A stretch of DNA of 44,238 nucleotides from Aneurinibacillus thermoaerophilus (GCF_900099925.1 NZ_FNDE01000033.1:1-44238), one strand, 5' to 3'. Numbered from the stretch's first letter, positions 1-8,389 are shown. Notes: generated by a model not told the origin, from the letters alone. Numbers and translations are program-made.

Positions 1-189
1 ACCCATGCTGCCATACTTACAGGTGATAGTGACTTCCTCCCAGCAGTTGAAATTGCTAAATCTGAAGGTGTACATATCACTCTTTTCTACTCCGATAAAG
101 AAGGGTGTCTTCCTCACGATGAACTATTAGATATGGTAGACGCACGAAGAATAATCAATCAGGAAATGATCGACTCATGGAAAAGATAA
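1..189 (+). CDS. NYN/LabA-like (DUF88) protein, C-terminal end only
   Basis: The window opens inside this gene; 62 codons and the stop TAA (187-189) are visible. The first residues read ILTGDSDFLPAVEIAKSEG, which matches the LTGDSDF...A...G signature of NYN-domain (PIN-like fold) putative ribonucleases, where the two Asp residues help bind metal. The start and N-terminal half lie outside the window. It lies just before an integrase, so it may be cargo of the same element, but that is inference. A short hairpin with a T-rich tail follows. Family fairly sure; substrate and role unknown. Confidence 0.65.
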   Translation, partial: THAAILTGDSDFLPAVEIAKSEGVHITLFYSDKEGCLPHDELLDMVDARRIINQEMIDSWKR

Positions 190-198
190 CATATATCA

Positions 199-220
199 AG
201 CCCTCTAGGGCTCTTCTTTT
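199..220 (+). terminator. Short intrinsic terminator after the NYN gene
   Basis: A 14-base inverted repeat, AGCCCT-CT-AGGGCT (199-212), is followed by CTTCTTTTT. It lies 10 bases after the stop codon. The stem is short, so termination may be weak. Confidence 0.5.
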
Positions 221-297
221 TCACCACAAAATAGAACATACGCTCCTATTTATCAACAAGTTTATCCACAATATTCACATAAAGGAGAGGATGAAAA

Positions 298-1440
298 ATG
301 AAAGGATACTTCCGCAAACGTGGGACAAAGTGGTCATTTACTATCGATGTAGGCCGTGACCCCGAAACCGGGAAACGGAAACAGAAAACTGTATCAGGGT
401 TTAAGACGAAAAAAGAAGCTGAAAAAGCGTGCGCTGAAATGATTGCACAAATTGAGAATGGGGAATTCTTTGAGACAAGTAAGGATAGTCTCGCTGTTTT
501 TCTACAACAATGGCTGGATAACGCAGCAAAGCAAACAACCCGAGCGACAACTTTCGATGGATACAAGCGAACCATTCACCATCGAATTATCCCGGCTATC
601 GGTCATTTAAAATTGGCTGATATCAAACCTATTCATATTCAAAAATTTTATACACGACTTGTAGAAGAGGATCTTTCCAGCGAGTATATTCGTTTCATCC
701 ACTCCATTCTGCGTAGCGCATTTAATACGGCGCTCAAATGGCAGCTAGTCTCGAAAAATATTATGAGCAACGTGGAGGTTCCGAAACTTAAAAGAAAAGA
801 GAAAGGGATATGGACACTAGAACAGGCACAGCAATTTCTTAACTATGCAAAAGAAAAAGGAACCCGCCGTTACATCGTGTACCTGCTCGCCATTTATACA
901 GGAATGCGCCGTGGTGAAATCTTCGGGTTGCGTTGGAAGGACGTGGATTTAGAAAACGGGAAGATCAGCATCAATCAAACATTGAGCTGGGTAAGTGGTC
1001 AGGGGCTTATTTTTCAGGAAGCAAAAACAAAACGCTCGCACCGTAGTATCTCTATTTCTGATTTTGTGGTTCAAGAATTAAAAAACCACAAGCTTCAGCA
1101 ACGAAAAGAAAAACTAAGAATAGGAGAAGCATACAACGACCAAGATCTTGTGGCGGCCAGTGCATATGGGAATCCCATGAATCCGCGTGGGGTTACAGAT
1201 TATTTCCGGAAGTTGACTGTTGAAGCTGGTTTACCAGTCATTCGTTTTCACGACTTACGACATACACATGCAACCATTATGTTGAAACTGGGCGAGCATC
1301 CGAAAATCGTTTCTGAACGGCTAGGTCACTCCAATATCCAAATGACACTCAACCTTTATAGCCACGTCACTCCAGACATGCAAAAAGACGCTTCCCATCG
1401 ATTTGAAGAAGCAATGAAAAGTGCTCAAAACTCACTTTAG
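298..1440 (+). CDS. int: Phage/ICE-type tyrosine recombinase (integrase)
   Basis: A 380-residue site-specific recombinase that would integrate and excise a mobile element. Residues 1-50 resemble the AP2-like arm-binding domain (KGYFRKRGTKW..., KQKTVSGFKTKKEAE). Residues about 60-165 are the SAM-like core-binding domain. The catalytic domain follows, with first Arg in TGMRRGE, the box HDLRHTH (H-x-x-R), LGHS, and the nucleophilic Tyr in LNLYSHV. All expected catalytic residues are present and the length is normal for Tn916/phage integrases of Firmicutes. A strong ribosome site AAAGGAGAGG (281-290) fixes the start. The gene stops 94 bases before the terminator of zur, and direct repeats suited to integrase arm binding follow it. 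The element therefore probably extends leftward out of the window. Confidence 0.93.
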   Translation: MKGYFRKRGTKWSFTIDVGRDPETGKRKQKTVSGFKTKKEAEKACAEMIAQIENGEFFETSKDSLAVFLQQWLDNAAKQTTRATTFDGYKRTIHHRIIPAIGHLKLADIKPIHIQKFYTRLVEEDLSSEYIRFIHSILRSAFNTALKWQLVSKNIMSNVEVPKLKRKEKGIWTLEQAQQFLNYAKEKGTRRYIVYLLAIYTGMRRGEIFGLRWKDVDLENGKISINQTLSWVSGQGLIFQEAKTKRSHRSISISDFVVQELKNHKLQQRKEKLRIGEAYNDQDLVAASAYGNPMNPRGVTDYFRKLTVEAGLPVIRFHDLRHTHATIMLKLGEHPKIVSERLGHSNIQMTLNLYSHVTPDMQKDASHRFEEAMKSAQNSL

Positions 1441-1450
1441 TATACTAAAG

Positions 1451-1496
1451 GTGGTCAAAATGTGGTCAAAACACTATTTTCTAAGCGTTTGGTCAA
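1451..1496 (+). repeat. Direct repeats after int (candidate integrase arm sites / att region)
   Basis: GTGGTCAAAA occurs at 1451-1460 and again at 1462-1471, an 11-base (one helical turn) period. A partial third copy, TTGGTCAA, is at 1489-1496. Such repeats next to an integrase stop codon are typical of arm-type binding sites near the attachment site. The attachment core itself cannot be named without the other element end. Confidence 0.45.
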
Positions 1497-1509
1497 CTAT
1501 AAAAACAGA

Positions 1510-1534
1510 AAACCCCTTATAAATCAAGGGGTTT
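1510..1534 (-). terminator. Intrinsic terminator of the znu-zur operon
   Basis: Perfect 9-bp stem AAACCCCTT / AAGGGGTTT. On the minus strand it is followed by TCTGTTTTT. It touches the zur stop codon and separates the zinc operon from the integrase region. Confidence 0.8.
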
Positions 1535-1956
1535 CACACATGCTGCTCTTCACATTGCGAGCAATAACCATAAATTTCAAATTTATGCCCTGTAATCGTA
1601 AATCCTTCTGGCTCGCCAAATCCCCCATCCAGCGGACACAATCTAATATGGCGCGTCTTTCCGCAGGACAAGCAAATCAAATGATGGTGATGGTCTTCCG
1701 TTGAACAGCGGAAACGGTACTTCCGCTCTCCGCCTAGTTCGGTTACCTCCAAAATATTCAACTCCGCGAACAATGTTAAATTCCGGTATACAGTATCGAA
1801 ACTCAGCGCAGGATAATGCTCCTGCATATACTCAAGCATATCGCGAGCCGACAAATACCGCTTTTCTTCGGCGAAAATGCGGATCATCTCTTCCCGCTTG
1901 CCCGTATATTTATATCCACTTTTCTTTAAAATCTGCAAAGCCTGTTCCACGGTCAT
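1534..1956 (-). CDS. zur: Fur-family zinc uptake repressor (Zur)
   Basis: A Fur-family metal-sensing repressor. The N-terminal winged helix includes GYKYTGKREEMIRIF and a recognition helix around SFDTVYRNLTLF. The dimerisation domain has the metal ligands HHHHLICLSCGKT and a C-terminal CSQC pair (structural Zn site). Last gene of the znuA-znuC-znuB-zur operon, which argues for Zur rather than Fur or PerR. An in-frame GTG lies at 1965, but the ribosome site AAGGCGG covers it and is spaced 8 bases from the ATG at 1956, so I choose that ATG (about 140 residues). It should repress its own operon through the Zur box at 4666-4678. Confidence 0.88.
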   Translation of the reverse strand: MTVEQALQILKKSGYKYTGKREEMIRIFAEEKRYLSARDMLEYMQEHYPALSFDTVYRNLTLFAELNILEVTELGGERKYRFRCSTEDHHHHLICLSCGKTRHIRLCPLDGGFGEPEGFTITGHKFEIYGYCSQCEEQHV

Positions 1957-1981
1957 TATTTCCACCGCCTTTTACTTCACT

Positions 1982-2815
1982 TCAAGAGTTGCGTAGCCGC
2001 TTGCCGACAAGTACGCACACAAGCAGCAAGACGGCAACAAGTACAATCGTGCCGCCCGAAGCCAAATCAAACGTATAGGCAATTAACAGTCCGCTCAAAA
2101 CGGATACTTCTCCGAAGACAATTGCATAGATAAATGTCTGCCGGAAACTGCTGGCCAACTGCAACGCGGCCGCCACCGGTAACGTAATTAGCGCCGAAAC
2201 AAGCAAAATGCCCACCACCTGCATGGAGATGCTAATGACAAGCGCGACCAAAACACTGAATACAACGTTAATCAAATTGCGTGGAACGCCCGAAATGCGC
2301 GCTCCTTCTTCGTCAAATGAAAGATATAGCAATTCTTTGTAAAATAACCAAACAATTGCAATTACAACCAAGCTGGCGATCACAACCCGCACCAAGTCTT
2401 CTTCCGTAACAGACAACAAGCTGCCGAATAAATATCCGAACAAATCGACATTAAAGCCGTTCGCCAGGCTAATAAGCACTACACCAAGTCCGATACCGGT
2501 GGACAAAATAATCGGGATGGCAAGCTCCTGATAGAACCTGTACGCTTGACGCAGCTTATCTATCATAAAGGCGCCGCCTACCGCGAAAAACATTCCTGTA
2601 TAAACCGGGCTGATGCTCTGAAAGGACGGGATATACTGTGAAAGCAGCAACCCCGCCGCTACGCCCGATAGCGTGATATGAGACAGAGCATCCGCAATCA
2701 GCGACATCCGGCGTACTACAAGAAACACGCCGATTAGCGGGGCCACAAAACCGATAATTAACCCGGATAGCAGCGCATGCTGCATGAATTTGTAACTTAG
2801 TATCGCTTCAATCAT
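1982..2815 (-). CDS. znuB: Zinc ABC transporter permease ZnuB
   Basis: A 277-residue ABC-3 family membrane protein with about eight hydrophobic segments; it would form the zinc channel. The N-terminal part (FMQHALLSGLIIGFVAPLIG) and the central region (GLLLSQYIPSF, SISMQVVGILLVSALITLP) match the AdcB/ZnuB/MntB family. It lies between znuC and zur in the same operon, 17 bases after the znuC stop. Substrate assignment rests on the operon and on the His-rich partner ZnuA. Length normal, no defect seen. Confidence 0.9.
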   Translation of the reverse strand: MIEAILSYKFMQHALLSGLIIGFVAPLIGVFLVVRRMSLIADALSHITLSGVAAGLLLSQYIPSFQSISPVYTGMFFAVGGAFMIDKLRQAYRFYQELAIPIILSTGIGLGVVLISLANGFNVDLFGYLFGSLLSVTEEDLVRVVIASLVVIAIVWLFYKELLYLSFDEEGARISGVPRNLINVVFSVLVALVISISMQVVGILLVSALITLPVAAALQLASSFRQTFIYAIVFGEVSVLSGLLIAYTFDLASGGTIVLVAVLLLVCVLVGKRLRNS

Positions 2816-2832
2816 CGCTTTCTGATTCCCTT

Positions 2833-3588
2833 CTAATGGTTATGATGCAGCACATGTACATCGTAACCGTATGACTTCAACAAAATTTCGGGGCGTATCC
2901 GTTCGAATTCTTCGGCTCGTCCGTGAAAATGCAACTTGCGGTTTAGACAGGAAATGGAATGCATTTTCGTACTAATAGCCCCTAAATCGTGAGAAACAAG
3001 AATAATAGAGATGCGATTTTCTTCGTTCAAACGCTTCAGCAAGTCATAAAAATGCGCTTCTGATTGTGCGTCCACGCCGACGGTCGGTTCATCTAAAATG
3101 AGCACATCCGGATCGCTGACCAGCGCCCGTGCAATAAACACACGCTGCTGCTGTCCCCCGGACAGGCGACCGATATTCCGCCCTTCAAATCCACCCATAC
3201 CAACTGTCGCAATTGCCTCCCTGACCCGTTCTTTCTCCTTCTTGCCAGGCCTGCGAAACAATCCCATCTTCGCAGTCAATCCCATCATAACGACTTCGAA
3301 TACCGTGGCCGGAAATCCGGTATTAAAACTATTCGCTTTCTGCGAAACATACCCAATACGCGACCATTCGTCAAACTTGCGTAGCGGCTTACCGAACCAC
3401 GTAACATTTCCTTCCTGCAAGGGCAATGCGCCAAGAATAACTTTAAGCAAAGTAGACTTGCCAGACCCGTTAGGTCCGACAAGTCCCATCATTTCACCCC
3501 GATGCAGCTGTAAGGAAACATCTTCGAGTACGCGTTTGCTCCCATAACGGTGCGAAACATGCTGCACGTCTAAAACAATGTCACTCAC
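2833..3588 (-). CDS. znuC: Zinc ABC transporter ATP-binding protein ZnuC
   Basis: A 251-residue ABC ATPase that drives zinc import. Visible motifs: Walker A GPNGSGKS near residue 40, Q-loop region GYVSQKANSF, signature LSGGQQQR, Walker B VLILDEPTVGVD, and switch His in LVSHDLG. The start is a GTG at 3588 overlapping the znuA stop by four bases (GTGA), which indicates translational coupling. The C-terminal His-rich end (VHVLHHNH) is common in this group. Confidence 0.92.
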   Translation of the reverse strand: MSDIVLDVQHVSHRYGSKRVLEDVSLQLHRGEMMGLVGPNGSGKSTLLKVILGALPLQEGNVTWFGKPLRKFDEWSRIGYVSQKANSFNTGFPATVFEVVMMGLTAKMGLFRRPGKKEKERVREAIATVGMGGFEGRNIGRLSGGQQQRVFIARALVSDPDVLILDEPTVGVDAQSEAHFYDLLKRLNEENRISIILVSHDLGAISTKMHSISCLNRKLHFHGRAEEFERIRPEILLKSYGYDVHVLHHNH

Positions 3589-4616
3589 TGTACTTCCAGC
3601 ACCTTCTTCAACGTATTTAGATTTTCTTTCATTAAATCAATATAAGTCTTACCGGCGTCAAATTGCTCTTTCGTTACATTCTCAATCGTATAAAGTGTCA
3701 CAGCTTCCGCACCGGATTCCCGCTGTACCGTTTTTGCTACTTTATTCTCAACAAGTCCTTCAAATGCCACATATTTAATATTATGCGCTTTTACCGTATC
3801 AATCAAACTTTTTAATTGCTGCTGAGACGGCTCTTCTGAAGGAGAAAGACCAGATACAGACAACTGGATTAAACCATATTGTCTCGTTAAATATGCAAAC
3901 GCCTTGTGAGATACAACCAATTCTTTTTTCTTCGCTTTACCGATCACGTCTTTATATTCTTTGTCGAGCGCATCTAAATCCGCGGCAAGCTTCTTGTAAT
4001 TCGCTTCATATGCATCCTTATGAGCCGGATCAACCTCTGCTAGCGCATTTTTCACTTTCTCTGCTTGCTGTTTGGCTAACATCGGATTTAGCCAAACGTG
4101 CGGATCGTATTTTCCATGAGCATGCTCACTGTGATCCTCTTCATGCACCGATTCTCCTTTATGACTATGTTCCCCTTCATGAGCGTGCTCTCCCTCATGT
4201 TCATGCATTTCTGTTTCTATAAGCTGCAATCCCTGACTTGCATCCAGTGCTTTCGTTTTTTGCGGATCAAGATTTTTCGTGACGTTCTCAATCCATGTCT
4301 CATAACCTGCCCCATTGTAGATGAATAACTTCGCTTCATTTAATTTGGCCATATCTTTTGCTGACGGTTCGTAGTCATGACCTTCCGCTCCAGGCGGCAA
4401 CAAATTTGTCACCTGTACATGCTCACCGCCAATAGTCCGTGTAAAATCATATAAAGGAAATATACTTGTATATACTTGTATTTTTTCTCCATTTGCTTTC
4501 CCGGCAGAAGCAGCCCCTTCACCTTTTTGTCCACAGCCTATCAAAAAAACAGCCAGCACAAGGCTTAGTACGAATAAACTATAGAAAAGTTTCCAATAAC
4601 CTTTCACTTTTGTCAT
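3585..4616 (-). CDS. znuA: Zinc-binding lipoprotein ZnuA/AdcA
   Basis: Substrate-binding protein (cluster A-1) of the zinc ABC transporter, anchored outside the membrane. The signal peptide ends in a lipobox, FLIGCGQ (Cys near residue 28). Zinc ligands expected of the family are visible: His in PPGAEGHDYEPS, His after the His-rich loop in DPHVWLNP, and His in VVSHKAFAYL. The loop at about residues 138-168 is very rich in His and Glu, typical of ZnuA rather than Mn-binding MntA. The ATG at 4616 abuts the ribosome site GAGTGAGGG; the GTG three codons later has better spacing (9 bases), so the true start may be at 4607. First gene of a Zur-controlled operon. Confidence 0.92.
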   Translation of the reverse strand: MTKVKGYWKLFYSLFVLSLVLAVFLIGCGQKGEGAASAGKANGEKIQVYTSIFPLYDFTRTIGGEHVQVTNLLPPGAEGHDYEPSAKDMAKLNEAKLFIYNGAGYETWIENVTKNLDPQKTKALDASQGLQLIETEMHEHEGEHAHEGEHSHKGESVHEEDHSEHAHGKYDPHVWLNPMLAKQQAEKVKNALAEVDPAHKDAYEANYKKLAADLDALDKEYKDVIGKAKKKELVVSHKAFAYLTRQYGLIQLSVSGLSPSEEPSQQQLKSLIDTVKAHNIKYVAFEGLVENKVAKTVQRESGAEAVTLYTIENVTKEQFDAGKTYIDLMKENLNTLKKVLEVQ

Positions 4617-4658
4617 CCCTCACTCTGTAAATAAGATTTCTTCCGATTTCCAAAAAAC

Positions 4659-4687
4659 AGTATAACGTAATGATTACGATTTGTAAA
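4659..4687 (-). promoter_or_regulatory. znuA promoter with embedded Zur box
   Basis: On the minus strand, TTTACA (4682-4687) and TATACT (4659-4664) are separated by exactly 17 bases. The spacer holds the perfect palindrome CGTAAT-G-ATTACG (4666-4678), which fits the Bacillus Zur consensus TCGTAATnATTACGA with one outer mismatch. A bound repressor here would directly block RNA polymerase. Confidence 0.85.
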
Positions 4688-4704
4688 CAAAAAAATGAGA
4701 CATT

Positions 4705-4803
4705 AACTACCAAGAAGTTTCGAATACCGACATTGAATTTATCATGATGAATGCTGGATATGACCAGCTAAAAAATTATGAAGCGACTCATGAGCTAAAG
4801 GCA
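4705..4803 (+). pseudogene. IS transposase fragment
   Basis: One open frame reads FIMMNAGYDQLKNYEA followed by ELKAQAIIP. This resembles the D-A-G-Y-D-x-x-K-N-Y-E ... A-I-I-P stretch I recall from DDE-type transposases of Bacillales insertion sequences. Only about 30 residues are preserved; after AIIP the similarity stops, and no start, terminal repeat or second catalytic block is visible. It lies between the znuA promoter and the feoB stop. The rest of 4700-4970 holds nothing else I recognise except a tandem 12-base repeat at the right end. Confidence 0.45.
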
Positions 4804-4951
4804 CAAGCGATAATTCCTCAGACTTCTGGACTTTATTCAAATCCTTTTCTGATCGAGCCGTTCGCTTTTCCGTTTCACGTTCAAAAAGGAAAAGCTGAAA
4901 ATAGAGCGAAAGCAGCCCCTTACCACAGGTAGCTGCCTTCCTAACTTTATT

Positions 4952-4975
4952 ATCTATATCATGATCTATATCATG
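4952..4975. repeat. Tandem 12-bp direct repeat at the feoB stop codon
   Basis: ATCTATATCATG occurs twice without a gap (4952-4963 and 4964-4975). The second copy covers the stop codon of the feoB membrane gene (4971-4973). It may be a scar of the insertion event that left the nearby transposase fragment, or replication slippage. Confidence 0.6.
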
Positions 4976-6377
4976 CCACCCAACCGAAATAGCGGACAAT
5001 CTGAGTAACCACAAAGCAAACCACAATCGCAATGGAAAGCGGAATAAGAGCCGCAAGCACCGTCCATTTTGCACTTTTCGTCTCTTTCGCGATCGTATAT
5101 AGCGTCGTACCGCACGGATAATGCAAAAGCGAAAACAACATCACATTAAGCGCTGTTAGCCACGTCCAACCGTGCTCCAAAAACAATGCTTTAAGCGCAC
5201 TTAAATCTTCCAACTCTAACATTGCGCCGGAAGCCATATACGCCATGATAAGAATCGGCACAACAATTTCATTGGCCGGCAGTCCAAGTATAAACGCCAT
5301 CAAAATATATCCGTCCAGCCCAATCGCGTGTCCGAACGGCTGAAGCCAATTTACCGCATGCGCCAGCATGCTTTGCTCCCCAACCGTAATGTTGGCCAGC
5401 AACCACGTAATGACGCCAGCCGGGGCAGCGGTAATCACAGCACGCTTTAATACGAATAACGTTTTGTCAAATACCGAACGAACAAACGTGCGCACCACCT
5501 GTGGTTTACGGTACGGTGGAAGTTCCAGCGTGAAGTGGGACGGCACACCACGCAGCAATGTTTTAGAGAGCGCCCACGATACAAACAGCGTCATCATAAT
5601 ACCGAACAATACCATGCCAACCACAATTAGTGCAGCAACCGTTATGCTTTCACCTGTGCCGACCGCTGCGGTCATAAATAGCGACGACATCAAAATCAAC
5701 GTCGGCCATCTTCCGTTGCATGGCACAAAATTGTTCGTCAAAATCGCAATCATGCGCTCGCGAGGCGACTCGATAATCCGACAAGAAACAATCCCCGCTG
5801 CATTACATCCGAACCCCATCGCCATGGTTAGCGATTGCTTACCGTGTCCGCCCGCTCTTTTAAACAATCGGTCAAGATTGAACGCAACTCGCGGCAAATA
5901 ACCAAAATCTTCAAGCAATGCAAACAATGGAAAGAAAATGGCCATCGGCGGCAACATAACCGAAACGACCCAGCTAACACCTCTAAATAAACCAAGCACT
6001 AGAATGCCGTGCAGCCAGGCTGGAGCGCCAGCCCACATAAACAAAGCCGTCAATTTTCCTTCTAGCCAACCAAAACCGCTTGCCAGCAAATCCGACGGTA
6101 CGTTGGCCCCCGCAATCGTAATCCAGAACACTACCCCCAGCATGGCCAACATAATTGGAAATCCAAGGTAACGAGATGTCAAAATGTCATCCAGCTTGTT
6201 ATCCCAATCCATTCGTTTATTTTCATTCGTCTTGGTGACTTCTTCAGCAATTTTCTGAGAATACTGAAAAATTTGTTCTACCAGTACATCTCTTATCGGC
6301 TCTTTGTTCCCCATTTCAATTCGACGTGCAATCGCATACAAATGGTTCAAGTCGTTCTTCCCTATGCCTGCGGCCAT
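4971..6377 (-). CDS. feoB: FeoB membrane permease half (split FeoB)
   Basis: A 468-residue protein equal to the C-terminal part of FeoB: a helical linker (residues 1-75, including LNHLYAIARRIEMG), two Gate domains and a FeoB C-terminal region, with about eight or more membrane segments. The Gate-type stretches GFGCNAAGIVSCRIIESPRERMI (two parts) and LGLPANEIVVPILIMAY carry the conserved Cys and polar residues thought to line the iron path. It starts at its own ATG with ribosome site GGGGGT 9 bases upstream and overlaps the GTPase gene by 16 bases in another frame. So the two halves are separate, translated proteins. Would import Fe(II) with the neighbouring GTPase and FeoA. Confidence 0.87.
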   Translation of the reverse strand: MAAGIGKNDLNHLYAIARRIEMGNKEPIRDVLVEQIFQYSQKIAEEVTKTNENKRMDWDNKLDDILTSRYLGFPIMLAMLGVVFWITIAGANVPSDLLASGFGWLEGKLTALFMWAGAPAWLHGILVLGLFRGVSWVVSVMLPPMAIFFPLFALLEDFGYLPRVAFNLDRLFKRAGGHGKQSLTMAMGFGCNAAGIVSCRIIESPRERMIAILTNNFVPCNGRWPTLILMSSLFMTAAVGTGESITVAALIVVGMVLFGIMMTLFVSWALSKTLLRGVPSHFTLELPPYRKPQVVRTFVRSVFDKTLFVLKRAVITAAPAGVITWLLANITVGEQSMLAHAVNWLQPFGHAIGLDGYILMAFILGLPANEIVVPILIMAYMASGAMLELEDLSALKALFLEHGWTWLTALNVMLFSLLHYPCGTTLYTIAKETKSAKWTVLAALIPLSIAIVVCFVVTQIVRYFGWVA

Positions 6378-7165
6378 GATGGCGATACCCCCTGACTTAC
6401 AGAATGTAGTGGCAGCACGTCATCCGTCAAATATTTCTCCATATCTTCCAGCAACGTATGATCCCCATCCAGCAAGCGCAGCGCCACCCAGCGCGGATTA
6501 AGCACCCCTCGCAACAGCGGTGCGATCTCCGCTTCCAATTGCTCTACCGCCCGTTCTATCTGTTCACTATATCGGAGAATCAGTGGCTTCGGAACCACAC
6601 GACCGGTTGCCACATCGAACAGCGCATCCTGCAATTCCTTCAGTCCTTGCTTTTGACGGGCAGCTGTGGCAATGACCGGCACGCCCAACTTTTGCGAAAG
6701 ACGCTCTGTATCTACCGTAATTCCTTTTCGTTTCGCTTCATCCATCAAGTTTACGCATAGCACAATCTTATCAGTAATTTCCATCACTTGCAGTGCAAGA
6801 TTCAAGTTCCGTTCCAGCGCCGTCGCATCTACTACAACAAGCGTCACATCAGGACGACCAAAGCAGATAAAATCACGCGCTACCTGTTCATCCGCGGAAT
6901 TCGGCAAAAGAGAGTATGTGCCTGGCAAATCAACCATAAGAAACGACTCACCCCGATGTGTAAATGTTCCCTGCGCATTCCCCACCGTTTTTCCAGGCCA
7001 ATTTCCGGTGTGTTGATTCAAGCCCGTCAACGCGTTGAATACTGTACTCTTCCCTGTATTCGGATTTCCAGCAAGCGCAATGACAATCTGCTCAGATGTT
7101 GTCATCTCGATTCCAAATTTACTGTGTAAAAGCTCTTTTCTCCTCTCCGCTTGTAACCCTTTCAT
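6362..7165 (-). CDS. feoB: FeoB GTPase half (split FeoB)
   Basis: A 267-residue cytosolic G-protein equal to the N-terminal domain of FeoB. Visible motifs: G1 GNPNTGKST near residue 34, G2 Thr in NWPGKT, G3 DLPGTYSL, G4 NLMDEA, followed by the start of the helical GDI-like region (ALRLLDGD). In most bacteria this is fused to the permease; here a stop (6362-6364) ends it. Its ATG overlaps the feoA stop by four bases (ATGA). It should control iron passage through the separate permease. Confidence 0.9.
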   Translation of the reverse strand: MKGLQAERRKELLHSKFGIEMTTSEQIVIALAGNPNTGKSTVFNALTGLNQHTGNWPGKTVGNAQGTFTHRGESFLMVDLPGTYSLLPNSADEQVARDFICFGRPDVTLVVVDATALERNLNLALQVMEITDKIVLCVNLMDEAKRKGITVDTERLSQKLGVPVIATAARQKQGLKELQDALFDVATGRVVPKPLILRYSEQIERAVEQLEAEIAPLLRGVLNPRWVALRLLDGDHTLLEDMEKYLTDDVLPLHSVSQGVSPSWPQA

Positions 7166-7431
7166 TTGTCTTCCTCCTTATTTCGCAACGGTTCAACCAT
7201 GATCTTCATCGCGTCTTCCTTTCGTAATCCGATAAGCGTTCCACGCACCCGGTACGCCACCGGGTCGCCGATCGGGCTGCGCCGTACGGCTTCTACTACG
7301 GTCTGTGGCACAATTCCTAGATCCAGAAGCCGCCTGCGCACTAAACCCTCGCCAGACAGCGCTACTACTTTCGCTTTATCACCAGGTAAGAGCTCCGCTA
7401 AAGGGATAATTCCTTGCTTGCTGCCAACCAT
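7162..7431 (-). CDS. feoA: Ferrous iron transport protein FeoA
   Basis: Small SH3-like protein (89 residues from the chosen start) that works with FeoB. The family pattern is clear: LAELLPGDKAKVVAL, RRRLLDLGIVPQTVVE, DPVAYRVRGTLIGLRKEDA. The open frame extends upstream to 7563, but the ATG at 7431 has a good ribosome site (GAGGTG) and starts where the family starts. The ~200 bases upstream are AT-rich; I found no convincing Fur box or promoter there. Confidence 0.9.
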   Translation of the reverse strand: MVGSKQGIIPLAELLPGDKAKVVALSGEGLVRRRLLDLGIVPQTVVEAVRRSPIGDPVAYRVRGTLIGLRKEDAMKIMVEPLRNKEEDK

Positions 7432-7633
7432 CCAATCACCTCGAAACAACTTGACAATTAGCCAAGCGCTAAATATTTTACCAAGCTCAACTTTTTGTCT
7501 AAAAAAAGAAAAGGATATTATTTTCCTCATATAAATTATTTTGCATATGGGCAAAAAATGCAAGTAGTTTTTCTTTCCGTTACATTATTTACTGTATTTC
7601 CTATCCATCCTTTTTGTGCTATCCTCTCCATTT

Positions 7634-8374
7634 TCATGTCATATCCCTGTTTTTAAACTCGCGCAAGCCAAACGTCATGATGATAACAAACAGCGTAACG
7701 GCAATGCCATACATTAAGAGTCCTTTATCAAACCGTTCCATCGAAGGTGCGAAAAATGTAGTAATCGGATACGTCCACGGATAAAAAATCCACAGTTTTT
7801 CCGAGTTCGCAGCGAAAATTGCCGGCGCCGCAAATCCGACGCCAAGGGTCAACGGAATCCCGATGTGGGAAAAACGAAAACTTAGCACAAATTGAATCGC
7901 GATAATAGGCAACGCGGCCACAAACGCCAGTGCTCCTCTGCCCAGCAACAAACCATAAGGTGCCTGTCCTTCCGCTCCGGTGATCCATCCCCCTGCCAAC
8001 GTACCGCCGCTCAATACCGCCATATTAAGCAAAACAAGCATGCAGGCTATCACTAATTTCGCAACATAAACCTGACCGCGCGTCACCGGAAACGTCAATA
8101 ATTGTTTCCATCCGCCGTGAACATTTTCAACGCGCGCAAGCAAAGCGATCAGCACCGTAATGACAAGCGGCATCAGCATAGTAGGATACATAAACATGCA
8201 TTGTTCATACAGTATTTCCCATTCTGTGCGCGTGCTTCCGGCAAAAACCGTATCCCGATAACGAAGAAAATTCCCTACGCCCTGCACCACCAAAAACAGC
8301 GGCACAAGTACGGCGATCCATATCATGCCTGAACGGCGCAGTTTTAGCCATTCGGCCGCAAGCAATTGTTTCAT
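7634..8374 (-). CDS. ABC-2 type permease (lantibiotic/bacitracin exporter-like), second subunit
   Basis: A 246-residue membrane protein with about six hydrophobic helices, ending in FKNRDMT. It resembles LanE/LanG-type ABC-2 permeases of peptide self-protection transporters. The neighbour at 8390 encodes a paralogous permease with the same tail pattern (FKNRDIV), so the pair would form a heterodimer with the ATPase encoded upstream. It starts 15 bases after the previous stop with ribosome site AGGAAGGGAAGAGG. No bacteriocin gene is nearby, so the exporter may give resistance to antimicrobial peptides made by others. Substrate unknown. Confidence 0.75.
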   Translation of the reverse strand: MKQLLAAEWLKLRRSGMIWIAVLVPLFLVVQGVGNFLRYRDTVFAGSTRTEWEILYEQCMFMYPTMLMPLVITVLIALLARVENVHGGWKQLLTFPVTRGQVYVAKLVIACMLVLLNMAVLSGGTLAGGWITGAEGQAPYGLLLGRGALAFVAALPIIAIQFVLSFRFSHIGIPLTLGVGFAAPAIFAANSEKLWIFYPWTYPITTFFAPSMERFDKGLLMYGIAVTLFVIIMTFGLREFKNRDMT

Positions 8375-8389
8375 CCTCTTCCCTTCCTC

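Noticed and set aside
5368-5901. 177-codon plus-strand ORF
   Set aside because: It lies antisense within the feoB membrane gene, which has clear motifs; no ribosome site or family match.
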